From contig NC_091131.1 in NCBI RefSeq assembly GCF_040183065.1, forward strand, positions 10,035,300 to 10,099,299: a DNA stretch of 64,000 nucleotides, read 5' to 3'. Under the pieces are notes generated by a model. The model saw nothing but the letters and a program-made list of their open reading frames with translations. It was not told the DNA's origin and did not search any database. Made by a program: the position numbers and the translations under genes. Shown here piece after piece: positions 1 to 12,716 of the stretch. The stretch is from Periplaneta americana (Eukaryota; Arthropoda; Insecta; Blattodea; Blattidae). The stretch's first letter is position 1, and each line of letters starts with the position of its first letter.

Positions 1-191
1 CTATTTATTTATTTTATGCAAATTTACAAGTATAACAGGCATAATGTGATTCTTTAATAATAAATATAGGATAGGAGTTCAGCCGTTCGTAATTTGTGCT
101 GACTATAACCCCTGATCACATATATAGCAGATTGGCCATTCCCACGCTTTGAAAAATGGCAACATAAAAAAAGAACCACCAGAGCCTCCAC

Positions 192-381
192 CACAGTCTA
201 GTATATACAGTCGCGAAGCTCAATACGTAATAAATATGCAAACATTAGATAGTTGCTCACCACTAGGATCGCTAATATCGCCTCATTACAGGCAATGCAA
301 AATAGAACCGTCACAGTCTACAGACTATTGTTTCTATAACACTCAAAACTCAAGCTTCGTGACTGTACATAGTAGACTGTG
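192..381. repeat. MITE-like element with CACAGTCTA ends
   Basis: The left end cacagtctagtatatacagt followed by cgcgaagctcaa mirrors the right end aagcttcgtgactgtacata followed by gtagactgtg, so the ends are inverted repeats of about 30 bp. Related ends occur at 18411, 19759 and 38731. No coding capacity. Confidence 0.75.
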
Positions 382-784
382 CCTCAACTGTCGAAAAGAC
401 ATTTTTTATAACGACCACTAGATAGAAGTACACTTGTTCCATGCAATTCCATGAGTTATTACGTGACTTATTTTGCAGTCGCTAGATGGCAGCAAAGTGA
501 AATTGATAAAAGTGGTTATCTTGAAAGTCCATTAGACCGATCAATATGTTATATATAATATATTGTCATTAAGCATTTCTTCCAGAGAGAGATTGTCCTT
601 CACATATTTTGTATACAGTGCCATCTCACTTAATTACATCGAAATTTATGTAAGTCATAACTTACTCTACTTCATTCTCTCTTCCACTCATGTTCATTTT
701 AAATGTATCTTTGTCATCTCTCGCTCCCCACACTACCCATATATTACTTCTCCATTTCTCATATTAGTGATGATTCACTTCTGG

Positions 785-1044
785 CGTCCACACCTATGGA
801 GAAACGGTTAGCGCGTCTAACCGCGAAACCAGGTGGCCCGGGTTCGTTTCCCTGCCGGGGCAAGTTACCTGGTTGAGATTTTTTCCGGGGTTTTCCCTCA
901 ACCCAATATGAGCAAATGCTGGGTAACTTTCGGTGTTGGACCCCGGACTCGTTTCACCGGCATTATCACCTTCATCTCATTCAGACGCTAAATAACCTGA
1001 GATGTTTATAAAGCGTCGTAAAATAACCTACCAAAATAAAAATA
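785..1044 (+). repeat. tRNA-derived SINE (family 1), degraded
   Basis: The tRNA-like head (cacctatggagaaacggtt...ggtggcccgggttcg) carries A- and B-box-like pol III promoter elements. The body contains ttttttccggggttttccct and the tail aaagcgtcgtaaaataacct. The 9-bp duplication CACTTCTGG at 776-784 and 1045-1053 marks the insertion. Confidence 0.92.
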
Positions 1045-1177
1045 CACTTCTGGCCCCCACACTTATTTCCCCCCTCACTTCACTTCACTTGCCATTGACA
1101 TCCTTGTCCCCCTCACCTCCCTACTATCTAATTTTTCTTTCTTTTTTCCCTTACTATTTTCCCACCACACCACTCCT

Positions 1178-1419
1178 TTTTTTATTTTATTGGGTTATTT
1201 TACGATGCTGTATCAACATCTAGGTTATTTAGCGTCTGATTGAAATGAAGATAATAATGCCGGGGTCCAGCACCGAAAGTTACCCAGCATTTGCTCGTAT
1301 TGGGTTGAGGGAAAACCCCGGAAAAAAACTTCAACCAGGCACTTGCCCCGACCGGGATTCGAACCCGGGCCACCTGGTTTCGCGGCCAGACGCGCTGACC
1401 GTTACTCCACAGGTGTGGA
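1178..1419 (-). repeat. tRNA-derived SINE (family 1)
   Basis: Full-length copy in reverse orientation, from gggttattttacgatgctgt to ccacaggtgtgga. It is flanked by the 12-bp duplication CACACCACTCCT (1166-1177 and 1420-1431). The B box reads GGTTCGAATCCC on the minus strand. Confidence 0.93.
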
Positions 1420-1431
1420 CACACCACTCCT

Positions 1432-2929
1432 TAAATCATATTGTTTTCTCTTACTATTCTCCCCTCTTCCTTCACCATTGCCCCCTGGATCAGTTCTACT
1501 TCTCTTCGACTGCGTTGCCGTTGTTTTTTCCTGACGCTGCAATTCTCGTTTCCTCTTAGGAATCGCCCCCAAATGCTGACTACTCGAATTCTGACGTGTC
1601 TGCAGTATTCTGCTACGTGTTGATACTTCTATCTTATCTGATGACCAGTATGTTATATGTGATCAGGGCTACAACTCACAAGATGGCTAATGTATCGAAT
1701 AAACGGGAGCAGGGTGAAGGTGCATATCTCACACTACTGTATTCTTGGCTTATATTTTCACATTTTTGCATTTCCTTTAACTTCAGATTTCTTTCTTTTT
1801 TTCTTCCTAACTTAGAGCAGAGCTAAGCTTCTTTATCAGGATCAAACAGTTATGCTGCAACGCCTGCAACGTCTTTCTTATAAAAGAAATGCAGATATTT
1901 AACTTGGTAAACCAGGTTTAAGAATGTTAATCAGTTACTTTCTGATTGAATTGAATAAAATTCATTAGCAATTTGAAGTGGAAGCAATCATGGATGTCCG
2001 CAGTATTTTTAAATGCTTTACTGGAGGAATAGCATAAGCTTAGAAGTATTTTGTAATTACAATACTGACTATCAAGGCAACAAGAGATGCAGAAGGAAGT
2101 ATGGATGTACATAGAAACTATATTGTGTGTCTGTGGGCGCCCATGAGAGCATCTCTCAGTAACGCTGTGTGAAATGATATTTTCAAGATGTGTATTAATT
2201 TGTATAATTCAGCTTTTGGCGGCTTTGTACATTAAAAGTCTCGATTAGTTGTTGTAACAAGCATGTATGTAATATTTTTAACAAATGGCGTAAATGCTGT
2301 GCTAAAATATGGTAAGGGAATGAGATATCAGTATTATGTATGAAATAAGTCAGTTTACAAGAAATATTTATGCGGATAGCTACGTGTAAATATAAGCAAC
2401 AGCATTATTATGTTCTGAATAGCCGTCATAATCAGTATACATAAGTGTGATTATTCTCTTTGCAACTCTACAGGAATGGCTGATCCAGATCAAGTACTTA
2501 ATAAATATATTTTAATTGAGATGTATTTTTGTGGCATGATGACTCATGGCCTTTATATCCATGCAGCATTATTTTGTACTACAGTACAGACACATGCAAT
2601 ATTTACACAAATTAAATACCACTTGTAATTTGTATTGTCTATGTTCTCAACAGAAGATATGATTTAAATATTTTGTTTTATTATATGTATGTGAGTATTT
2701 TCTAATCCTGTCGTTCTCTCCACATAAAGTAATCTTCCCTATTCCTAGTTCTTGAAAAAAAACATTTCCTCTTAAGGTTGTTTCACAATCTCAGTAACAT
2801 ACAAAAAGAAATTAATCACAATTTTAAAAGTTTGAAGGTCGGAGTGTGGCAATTCTCATTTTACGACCTACAATGCTAAAACAAATTACACCAGATTCAC
2901 AATGAAAACGTAACAGCTTAAGATTTAGA
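1432..2929. other. No gene recognised
   Basis: AT-rich DNA with a short pyrimidine-rich stretch at 1441-1560. Open frames here are short and show no family pattern. Confidence 0.6.
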
Positions 2930-3740
2930 TTAATTTAATAATAACATATACATAAAAACGTTACATTAAAATACCCCGAAAGAGCAAAGCTCGTGTTCGG
3001 GGACAGTTCCGTTACATAGATACACATACTTTGTAGACAAAATACTTAAGAAAAAAAGGTTACATAAAGATGATAATAAAATTAGTAAATAATAATACTA
3101 GTAATAACTGAGTGAAAAAGAGACGATGTTGAGATTGATGGATTAATATTAAATTATTATTAGTACCGTAGTATAATTAGTGCAGGTCATGTTGATATAG
3201 TAACCAAGATAAAATAGAGAAAATATACTTAGGATAGAAATAAACTTGTTTTACAATGCATGGTACATAATATATATACAGGGAAGTCTGTCATATACAT
3301 TTTTTAATTCTGGATCTGAAAATTTCATTGCTTAAAGTAGTCAGTTCTGGATGAAATTTTATTATCGAATTATATAGACGTGGACCATAATTTGTACTGT
3401 GTAGTAAAGCAGCAGATGTGAAATATTTAGGTTCAACTAATTTAAGAATTTCATTTCGTCTTGTATTATGATCACGTGGCTGAGCTACAAAATTCATTCT
3501 ATTTTTATGATAGAATTTCATTAAAGAGTATTTATAAATTTGGCCAATTCTAAAAGCATTCAATTCGGAATTGATCAAATTTGTTGGATAATCCAGTCGC
3601 CTTTTCAAACAAATTTTGATTATACGTTTTTGCAACATAATTAGAGGAAAAAGAGCAGTTTTTGTAATGCCTCCCCATCCAGTTATACCCTATTGGATAA
3701 CAGATTCAACTATAGCCAAATAAACCAAACGTAATACATG
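2930..3740 (-). pseudogene. LINE (non-LTR retrotransposon) 3' fragment
   Basis: On the minus strand the frame reads ITGWGGITKTALFPL, then LQKRIIKICLKRRLDYPTNL and TSAALLHSTNYGPRLYNSII. This is the region after the reverse-transcriptase domain of jockey/CR1-like LINEs. The downstream 3' UTR contains the hairpin ccccgaaagagcaaagctcg, then tgttcgggg. It is 5'-truncated with no catalytic motifs. Confidence 0.8.
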
Positions 3741-4137
3741 AGTAGGCAAGAAATGGCGAAGGTTTACAAATTTAAGAATGTAAACATTGTAGTAATTTGT
3801 TTAAGTTGTGCCATCATTCACAACGGGAACATAAAAATAAAAGTAAAGGCACGTACTTATGCCTCATTCACTTATTCACAATGAAAACGTAAGTGTTAAC
3901 TCAAATACGTGAACGTTACCATCAACTTAAAAAATTGTAACACCATTGACAATGGGAACATAGTTCTAACCGCAAAGATACTTGGTAACCATGGAAACAT
4001 AACAACGACGTCATTTCATCACATTCTGTTTTGTAGTCTACTTCAGCGTCATACGATTGTGTGTTGTTTTAAAATCATATATGGGAGAAAGATGCACATT
4101 TGAACAGATTAAATTTCCCACCTCAACACATAATTTA
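3741..4137. other. No gene; short recurring motif
   Basis: The phrase ttcacaatgaaaacgtaa and variants (ttcacaacgggaacat, attgacaatgggaacat) recurs at about 3815, 3878 and 3950, and once at 2895. It looks like remnants of one element or a decayed tandem array. No function assigned. Confidence 0.5.
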
Positions 4138-4425
4138 GGGAAAAAATGGAACTCTCTGCATCATAATCCACAGTTGATTCCCGATTTACCACGAAAATCG
4201 TCTGCAGCTGCATTTTGATTGGCAACAGGCCATGATTGTTTGGCCAAACATCTGCATAGAATTGGAATATATCAGTCCCCTAACTGCCCATTGTGCAACT
4301 CAAACCAAGAAATGGATTCGGAACACCTCAAAATCTGTGCTTCAGTGGTAGACCATGATAATATCTTTGAAAAATATTGGAGTGAAAGAGGTCAAATGCC
4401 TTTATTGTCAGACGCCTTGCATTAG
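4138..4425 (+). pseudogene. LINE RNase-H tail / zinc-knuckle relic
   Basis: The frame reads KKWNSLHHNPQLIPDLPRKS, a stop, then LATGHDCLAKHLHRIGIYQS and NCPLCNSNQEMDSEHLKIC. The Cys/His pattern and the TGHDCL..HLHRIG phrase are usual after the RNase H domain in R1/jockey-type elements. One in-frame stop near 4218 shows decay. Confidence 0.75.
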
Positions 4426-4529
4426 AAAACAACAACAATAACACATAATTTTCATCAAGTTGACGGTACTGACAGCAGAAGACAGCCCTTCTGATGTACT
4501 GGCTGTTATTTTTCTTCCATTTAATATTT

Positions 4530-4763
4530 GAGCCGTTCAGAGCAAAAGTGGTGTAAGTAAAAATGGGTAATGAGGATTAAAGTAAACATTCTGTAAAATA
4601 CAGCGCAAAGTAGCAATTAATATTCAATTTATTTAAACTATTAGTAGTCAGTGGATAGCAAGAAGGACATATTAATTGCTACTTTGCGCTGTATTTTACA
4701 GAATTTTTACTTTAAACCTCATTACCTAATTTTGACTTACACCACTTTTGCTCTGAACGGCTC
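4530..4763. repeat. Foldback MITE
   Basis: Arms of about 100 bp are near-perfect inverted repeats, from gagccgttcagagcaaaagt to acttttgctctgaacggctc. A short loop of about 45 bp separates them. No ORF. Confidence 0.88.
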
Positions 4764-5700
4764 ATTTATTGATGTGAACTCAGTGGAAGAACTTCTGCTG
4801 AAGTGTTTAGAAAATTGTTTTTTTCCGTAAGGATATTCTGACAACATGAAAGTTTCAGAGGTGAGTTTCATTATGTAATATTAGAGTCTATCCCTTTAAC
4901 CTTCCGCCCTTGTGGTGAGGATAAGTGAGCTCGCTTGCTACGAGTAGAAGCGTAGCGAGGGAGGGAAGCTTCTGAGTCCACTTCCTTCTTCCCCTGACGC
5001 GCAGATAGGTTTCATGAGTGACAAGATATCGAATGGCCTATACGTATTTTAAAATTTATTGTGGTATTCAAATTATTACTTCCAATGTGACATAAGAGCG
5101 AAATTACACATTTAAGTCGAAATGTTATGCATCTGATATCAATTATAAGCCAAATATTAAATAAACAATACTCGTGACGTCATTGCTATACAACCTGATA
5201 AACATGCAATGTTAGTAGAAGCGCCATGTTCAAAGACATGGCTTTTAATTTACGTAATGTATATTGACATGACTCTTGTACAGATATTGATTTCTTTCTC
5301 GTCCATGAATTATTATTGCCCAGCAAAGAAAATAAGAAGTGTATTGATTGTGGATCGGAAACGAAAAGTGATAAGACAGAAGAGAAGTAAGAATAAAAAT
5401 CTGCCATATTGCTTAAAGTGCAGTAGTATTCATAAAAATATCTGATAGTAGTGAATGCCTGGTGAAAATGAAAGTGAACACGACGATCTGTATATTATGT
5501 TTGGAGTTTCGGAATAGAAAAAATGCAGAGTGAAACTTGGGATGATATTTTTAAAATGTTAACGAAGATATTGGCAAATGATACCCTAGATATGGTTTCC
5601 AATCGATAAGTCCTCAAGACGTTATAGAGAGTTTGAAAGTGGTCCAGAGTGAACTGTTTACATAATATTAATTTGTAAGGACTACTTGTCTTATAAAGTC
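4764..5700. other. No gene recognised
   Basis: AT-rich, with a GC-richer patch at 4900-5010 (gtagaagcgtagcgagggag). Short open frames only. Confidence 0.6.
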
Positions 5701-6031
5701 CCGCGCCGTGGCGTCGTGGTCTAAGGCATCCTGCCTAGGACTCGCGTTACGGAATGCGCGCTGGTTCGAGTCCTCATGGGGGAAGAAATTTTCTAATGAA
5801 ATTTCGGCCAGTGTATGGGACCGGTGCCCACCCAGCATCGTGATGCACTTGGGGAGCTACGATAGGTAGCGAAATCCGGTTGCGAATGCCAGCTATAACG
5901 GCTGGGGGGATCATCGTGCTAACCACACGATACCTCGATTCTGGTTGGATGATCGTCCACCTCTGCTTCGGCATGTGGGCGTGAGGCTAGCAGCCGGCTG
6001 GTCGGTCTAGGGCTGTAGCGCCACGGATTAT
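5701..6031 (+). repeat. tRNA-derived SINE (family 3)
   Basis: The tRNA-like head cgtggcgtcgtggtctaagg (A box) and GGTTCGAGTCCT (B box) is followed by a roughly 250-bp body ending ctagggctgtagcgccacgg. Fragments of the 3' part occur at 28945 and 29683. Confidence 0.88.
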
Positions 6032-6094
6032 TATTATTTGTCTATAAATCTATTTAAGTTTGCGTTTAATTATGATTACTCTATCTTCTTATTA

Positions 6095-6305
6095 AGGGGG
6101 GATTGCACCCAAACTTCTATCTCCCCTACACCTAATAGTGTGACATGAGATCGAGGATTTACAATGGAATTACTTGGTATTCGCCTTGGTTTTGTAGAAA
6201 ACCTCGGTAAAAACCAAATCTGGTAATTAATGTAAGTGGGATTCGAACACACGACAGAGAGAAGCTCGGATCGCGAAGCTCATGCCAGATGACCTTCTGT
6301 GCCAC
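6095..6305 (-). repeat. tRNA-derived SINE related to family 2
   Basis: Read on the minus strand: gtggcacagaaggtcatctg head, B box GTTCGAATCCCA and a body with accgaggttttctacaaaac. It directly precedes the 698-bp dispersed repeat. Confidence 0.75.
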
Positions 6306-6311
6306 AAAATA

Positions 6312-7009
6312 CATTTGTGCGAGATCGTGCGTATTTGCTTGTTTTACGCACAGAACCAATACGCGGTAAGTGTGAAATACCACATTCAGTATTCCCAACC
6401 TAACACACATAACAATTTCCCTCTTCTCACCGCTTAAGTGACATATTGATTTTACTGCTTTAGGCTTTTAACATATTATTTTTAGAGACGTTCAATATAG
6501 TAATAATTATAAATTGGAAACTTACCACTGCAATTTCACCTAAATTGCACTGTTAATTATTGTTTTTAAATATTTGAAAAAATTAAGTAAACTCTACAAC
6601 TCCACTAAAGTTACTGCATTCGTGATGCAAGTAACATTAAGGACGCAGTGAAAAAATCAACAAGATTCCAGACTCATCATAGACTGGGGGAAAAAAAAGA
6701 CAGACGTATATCACGGCCTGCTGGAGTATAGTAAACACAGAAAACATTTTAAAGCAACAATGTTGAAGATAGATATTTTTGTTTTGCAAATTTGCCGTCA
6801 TTGAACAGAAACCAAGATGGAGATTTCATTGCAACTAATTAGAAATTCCTCTTTCAGGTATGTAATAAACGACCTTCGCACAAAATAATGTACGATACAC
6901 GAGCGGTATGTTTTCTTCCAATTCTCGGAAATTAAAAGAGCTCAACTACGTTTCGCTTTTTCAAACTTTTCCTCGAACATGAAAACTTCAACATACCGCT
7001 CTTGTAACG
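6312..7009 (+). repeat. 698-bp dispersed repeat, copy A
   Basis: Almost identical to 50082-50779, with only scattered substitutions and no net length change. It starts atttgtgcgagatcgtg and ends accgctcttgtaacg. Near the 3' end gagcggtatgttttc and gaaaacttcaacataccgctc form an inverted pair. No ORF of note. Confidence 0.93.
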
Positions 7010-10000
7010 CATATTACTATTTTGTGCTGACTGTAAGGCTGAATTAAAGAGATTAAAAACTTACTTGTTAATATCGTAGTCTTAACTTGAAGGACAACGT
7101 GCAGATAAGAAAAGCAGGATTTCCTCTGGCTGGCAACACATGAGCCTGTTCGTGCTGACATGCCGTTCCGCGGACTGAAGTTCCAGCCTCGGCATTGAAT
7201 GGCGTCTTAACTCCACTGTCGTGGACAAAATCGAAAAATAACTGTTTTCTGCAACTCCCTTGAATTGTAAATTTGCAAATTATGATTCATCATTGCCTTA
7301 ATCACCAAACTTTACAACAAAATTGTAAATCAGTTACATGAACACACGCAGAGCCTTCTTCAGTTACAAGTCGGAGCCATACGTTGGCAACACTGTAATT
7401 AACTGTCAACCGGAGGCCTACTTTCCAGAACATGTGTTTGTGCTAATACCGATTTTCAATCTAAATTAATGTTACAATATAAGTGTGTGACGAGGGAATT
7501 ATGTTCGCGGTCGTACCAAACGTAAATTGTTGATATATTTTAAACGAAGTGTGTGTTGGCGACAAAAACAAGACAATAAGTGAAAATATGGCTGCAGTCT
7601 TTAGCAATTTTTACGGTTATTATTAATGACAAAGTGATTGACAATTCTTCCTTATATTAAATATTGTATAAACTACATTTTTATAGTCTTACTTGTGGTT
7701 TGTGTTGTATCATAATTCTGGCCAAATTGTTGGGTCTCGCCTGCTATATCAATAAAGTTACGTCGTTCATTTTCAAGTTCATTGTAAACAGCTGTTTTGT
7801 GATCCCATAAATGTTGCAGTTTTGTTGAAGATTCGGAATGCCTGCTATACGTCAGAACTATGTACCTATAACTTGTAGGTGCATACACTCACTTTGTTGG
7901 TTTTCAAGGTTTGTTTATTAATATTATTTATTTTGTACTTAATTAGTTATAAAAATGTTTCTTTTTACTTCGTATTTACAGGATTTAAAGTTCACTGAGT
8001 TTACACTAATTGGCACATACTTAATAGAAATGATGTGTTTTGTACGTATTATGTTGAAGGTATATTTCGTTGTTGTTTTGTTTATACTTGGCTTTGGCCT
8101 ATTTAAAATTATATTTAAAAAAAATTATAACAAATAATTTAGGATAACAGTATTCTTATGGTGACTGGCCAGGTTCAAGCTAAAACTGTCTTTCTGGGCA
8201 TCTGGAATATTTATAGAAAAGCACGATAGATAATCACATGAAATTAAAGTGTACCGGTATATGATACCCTAGACCTTTCACGTCAGAGGTAAAACAACAT
8301 AAAACAGCAAAACAATGTCAATTTACTAGCCACATAATGGTTAATTGATTGGAACAGGGTATTGCGAAAGTACGTCGTTATTTTATTTCTTTTTGGTACA
8401 AGTAACATTTCTTTAAGTATTTATTTATTTTGCCTTGTACCATCAATATAAAACACGTATGCTTTTAATTTTTTTTAAGCTATAAGTGGCTTTATGCAAG
8501 TACTTACGCGGTATTCTGAAACTCAAATAAAATACCATTTCGGATTCCGTAATAAATTACGTACATCAATACACTGGATCTTGATCATATACACTCAGTT
8601 TTGTATCAATTAATGTCGAAAATGTACTTGTGACAACGAAATCAAAGCACTAAAACGTCAAACGTCATGCCTTTATTTCGCCCAAGCCCCTACAGTCTCG
8701 GCTGCGCGAAACGAGGAAACCGGGGCAAATTGAACACTGCGCTTGCCGCCATATTGTTGGAGAGCAGACGCATAAGAGTAGTACGTAAATCACGCAATTT
8801 AACGCTGTGATGATCTAAAATTGACAGATTATGGCCATTTTCGACATTTAACGTAAAATTAGGACGAAATAAACATTTTCAAAGTTTCATTGATATGCAT
8901 TAGAACATTAAAGAAAAGAAAATACGTACGCAACAATTTATAGAAAACATACTCATACATCCATAAATAGGCCTACACAATACACATTATAGATTGTATA
9001 ATTTTACGATAATCAGCAAATTGTTAGGTTTCAGAGACTCTAATATTATATTAACATACATTACTCTTAGATCACAAGACATAAATATATGCACCTTGAT
9101 TACACAAGTTTTTATTATAATCAAATTCTTAAGTGAAATAAATATGTGATAATCAGTATAGACCTGTTGTTAAGTTTTAGAGAATCGAAAATTATATTAC
9201 CGATACTTCTAGACCACAGGACATTAGGTAATCTGGCAAAATATAATGTGCGAAGTTAGCCAAATTACATTGAATTCATTCTTCAATTAATAAAGGGAAT
9301 GCTATCAATTATAAAAAGTATCGGTACCAGTACCTAATAAATTGCAAACAATAGGTAATGTGAAGACCTAAAAACTAAACAATCACTTTATGCAAGATAA
9401 AAAAACCACATACTTTTCATGTATGGATTTTTTACATACCGGTATTGTATTTTTATTTTAAATAAATAAAATAGATATATTATCATTGCTTGCGGAGTGA
9501 TGGTACATAATTTTTATGCACATATGTAATATCAATAAAATGCCATTCCTTGCTTTTGTTAATAAAATATATGTCCGGCAAAATGTAAAAGAGTTACTTA
9601 TAGGTGAACTCTGAATCATAAGTTCACAAAGACGGCTTAGCTATTATAGCTATTTATTTATTTATTATCTGTATATTTATTTATCCATTTATGGATCTTG
9701 AATGAAAGTTTATAATATTGCAGATAAATTCATTTACATAATAAAAACAAAAATTTATCTTTCCACTAATGTTTTAACATCTGATGTGTTAGTCTAAATA
9801 ATTCACTCAGTGGGATTTCTCTACAGTCTGATAAGTATTCTTTATTGTCGTAAACTACTGATTGATTTTTAATGATATTGATATTGTAACAACAGAGATA
9901 ATATTATATCGTACCTTTTGCAAATGGCTTGGAAAATTAAACAGGGTTAGTATTATCGCCGCGCTCTCGTGGTTAACATTCGGCAGGTCTTTGAGCGGCC

Positions 10001-11285
10001 TCGTGCATAACATTCGGCAGGTCTTTGAAATTTAATTGCATTATTGTTTTCAATTTCTTGTGTCGCCGCTCCAATCACTCGTCTCAATTTCAATATTGCA
10101 GTCAATAAGCTGCTTCCATTATTAAATGACACTTACTTGTCTAATCCACGTGGACTAAAACCGAGATTGCAATGTCTTGTGCTGAGGACGAACATTAAGG
10201 TATGTGATTAAAAATTATTATTAAAGAGTTATTATTAAGAGTTAAGAAAGCCAACGTACTCGTATATGATATAATAATAATTATACTAATAATAGCCATT
10301 TAACAATATAACAAACTAGTGCTTATTCTTATCGAGGAAGTAGACGTGACGCTTAGAGTGAAACCTACAGAGCAACAATCGGTCGGCAAAATTGTTTTAA
10401 AAGCACACCGCACGTTATTGTATGATGCCGACATGTTAAGCATGAGTCGGCGGCGATAATATTTATCATCTTTCAAAATTCTATTGCCATTACTTTCAAA
10501 TTGTTCACTAAAAACACCAGAGACAAAACGAACAATTGTGTTTACCGCTCTATTTCTACCAGTAGCATGGCGGCGTAAACATGCGCAGACTGGTTTCAAT
10601 TTTGGACAGCACACCAGCGCTCTGTGTGAGTCTAGTATACTATATAACGTCTTTGATTTCGCCTCCGACCGGCTCCACTCTGTGTTGCCAAACCTACCCA
10701 TGCTCCGGCTTGTAACTGAAGAAAGCTCTGACACAAGCCATCTACAACACACGACGACAATATAAACAGAAACTCAACAATAATGACGGCCTACTGATAT
10801 ACCCAAAGATCCTACATATGCGATATGACCACAGATGTTAAAGCGTATATTGGTTTGGTTTCACTTATTACATTTAGAGCAAAGAGCATTATGCTCTCTG
10901 GTCATTATCAATACACAGAATATTACTGTGAAAATTTGAAAAATTCTTGGACTACCCATTAACAAAATTAAAAGCATTGTTATCATTGTAATTAGGAGAT
11001 CCTTGCATATATTAAAACATAATTTATATAATAATTTTTAAAGGTAACAATTAAATGTTATTTTGATCTCTCATATCATATCAATTTAGTATTTTTTTTT
11101 GGCATTTATTGTATGGTATACTTGAATCCTAAGTTATTATTCTCCTTATTATTGTATTTTTGTTTATCTTGTCTTTTTGGGCAACCTGTAAACTCAGGAA
11201 GTTGGTTTATAATAAACTATATATACGAATATAATGTAAGTATAACATGTTACTGACAAGTAATAATATCCGACACTAATACATA
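7010..11285. other. Long gene-poor stretch
   Basis: 4.3 kb of AT-rich DNA. Two GC-richer patches stand out: 8670-8770 (cggctgcgcgaaacgaggaa, ccgccatattgttgg) and 10300-10770, where a 150-codon open frame exists on the minus strand without recognisable domains. A near-repeat (cattcggcaggtctttga) occurs at 9969 and 10010. None is called as a gene. Confidence 0.6.
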
Positions 11286-12581
11286 CTAGGTTCAAAAAGT
11301 TCCCGGAATTTGCTATTATCATAGAAACAACGTATCTTAAACACTATTCCACAGTATCCCCTTCAAAATAGTTGCCTTCCGCAACAACACACTTTTGCCA
11401 ACGCGTGTAGAGTTCCTGGAAGCAGGCTGGAAGCCATTTTGTGAAACCCGTCTTAGTGCTCTCGTCGCGTTTGCGATAACCTCTTCAGCATTGAATCTCC
11501 GTCCTTTCAGATGACTTTTCAGACGGGGAAACAGGAAGTAATCAGGTGGTGAGAGATCAGGAGAGTATGGTGGGTGATCCAAAGCAGTTATGTTGTGCCT
11601 GGCAAGAAAATTCTTTACAATAATTGCGCGATGAGCAGGTGCATTGTCATGCATAAGGAACCAGTTGTTTTCTACCCACTTTTCTGGACGTTTCCTTCTC
11701 ACTGCGTCCAGGAGGCGACGGAAGATTTCTACGTACAATTCTTTCGTTACAGTACGACCTTCTGGAATGAACTCATGGTGGATGAGACCCTGAGAGTCGA
11801 AGAAAACTTCCAACATAACTTTGCTTTTGGAAGTGTCCCTAGGAAATTTTTGCTTCCGAGGAGATGTTTTCGATTTCCACTCAGATGACTGTCGTTTAGG
11901 GACTGGGTCGTACAAGTAGTACCAAGTTTCATCACCAGCAATAATTTTGTTTAAGAAATCACCATCTTCATCAGCCATACTGATCATGTCCCCAGCAAGA
12001 GTCATTCTTGTTTCTTTCTGTTCTGCCGACAACATTTTCGGCACTAACTTCTGAGACACGTAATGCATGTTGAGATGCTTGTGAAGAACATTGTGTACAC
12101 TTCCGACTGATATTCCGACCTTTGCTGCTATCTCTTTTATGGTTTTACGTCGGTCGTCCCTCACAACATTACGCACACGCTGAGCGATTGCTTCATTTGT
12201 TGCAGTTGTTGGTCGGCCGCTGCGTACGTCATCTTTGATGCTATCGCGGCCACCAGAAAAGCGTTTATGCCAGGCATACACTTGAGCTGCTTCGCCATAT
12301 GCTTCTTCCAACAATCTTAATGTCTCTGCAGGAGTTTTGTGTATCAAAACACAGAACTTGATGTTTGTACGTTGCTCTGTGGACATAATTACAAAATGCG
12401 ACGAACAAACAAAACACTATGATAAACAATTGCCTACAACTCAAAACCAACTATCGCCATTATCAACACACTTAAAGAAAATGACATCATGAATGTTACC
12501 AACAAAACAAATGTATAATATCCCTTGTTATATATTAATACGAAAAATGGTAGTAAAATTCCGGGAACTTTTTGAACCTAG
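11286..12581 (-). mobile_element. Nearly intact mariner element
   Basis: The ends are inverted: CTAGGTTCAAAAAGTTCCCG on the left and its complement on the right. They are flanked by TA (11284-11285 and 12582-12583), the target duplication of Tc1/mariner elements. The length of 1,296 bp is typical. The only ORF inside is the transposase on the minus strand. A second, damaged copy lies 1.5 kb away in opposite orientation. Confidence 0.95.
11337..12386 (-). CDS. Mariner transposase, C-terminus frameshifted
   Basis: The 349-residue product is a cut-and-paste transposase. It has an N-terminal HTH region with WHKRFSGG (residues 40-46), a second HTH (IKEIAAKVGISVGSVHNVLH, 83-102), then the catalytic Asp triad D152 (GDETW), D247 (MHDNAPAH) and D282 (PPDYFLF). 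There are 34 residues between the last two, the DD34D signature. Compared with the sibling copy at 14710-15150, one G is missing near 11430, so the last ~29 residues (from about residue 320) are out of frame. The catalytic core is intact. Whether the altered tail destroys activity cannot be told from sequence. Confidence 0.93.
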   Translation of the reverse strand: MSTEQRTNIKFCVLIHKTPAETLRLLEEAYGEAAQVYAWHKRFSGGRDSIKDDVRSGRPTTATNEAIAQRVRNVVRDDRRKTIKEIAAKVGISVGSVHNVLHKHLNMHYVSQKLVPKMLSAEQKETRMTLAGDMISMADEDGDFLNKIIAGDETWYYLYDPVPKRQSSEWKSKTSPRKQKFPRDTSKSKVMLEVFFDSQGLIHHEFIPEGRTVTKELYVEIFRRLLDAVRRKRPEKWVENNWFLMHDNAPAHRAIIVKNFLARHNITALDHPPYSPDLSPPDYFLFPRLKSHLKGRRFNAEEVIANATRALRRVSQNGFQPASRNSTRVGKSVLLRKATILKGILWNSV

Positions 12582-12674
12582 TAGTATAATATTATTAGCA
12601 ACTAAAAATAATTATATCCTTTGCTGACGTCCGCACTTCACCGAAACTGACGCAGTTCTCTAAAAATATAAGCG

Positions 12675-12716
12675 CGTATAAATAAATAAATAAATAAATA
12701 AGTAAATAAATAAACA
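12675..12716. repeat. (AAAT)n microsatellite
   Basis: About ten tetranucleotide units with one gtaa variant, in intergenic DNA. Confidence 0.95.

Noticed and set aside
10300-10752. 150-codon minus-strand open frame in a GC-richer patch.
   Set aside because: No domain, splice context or similarity that I recognise, and the opposite strand is also open; not enough for a gene.
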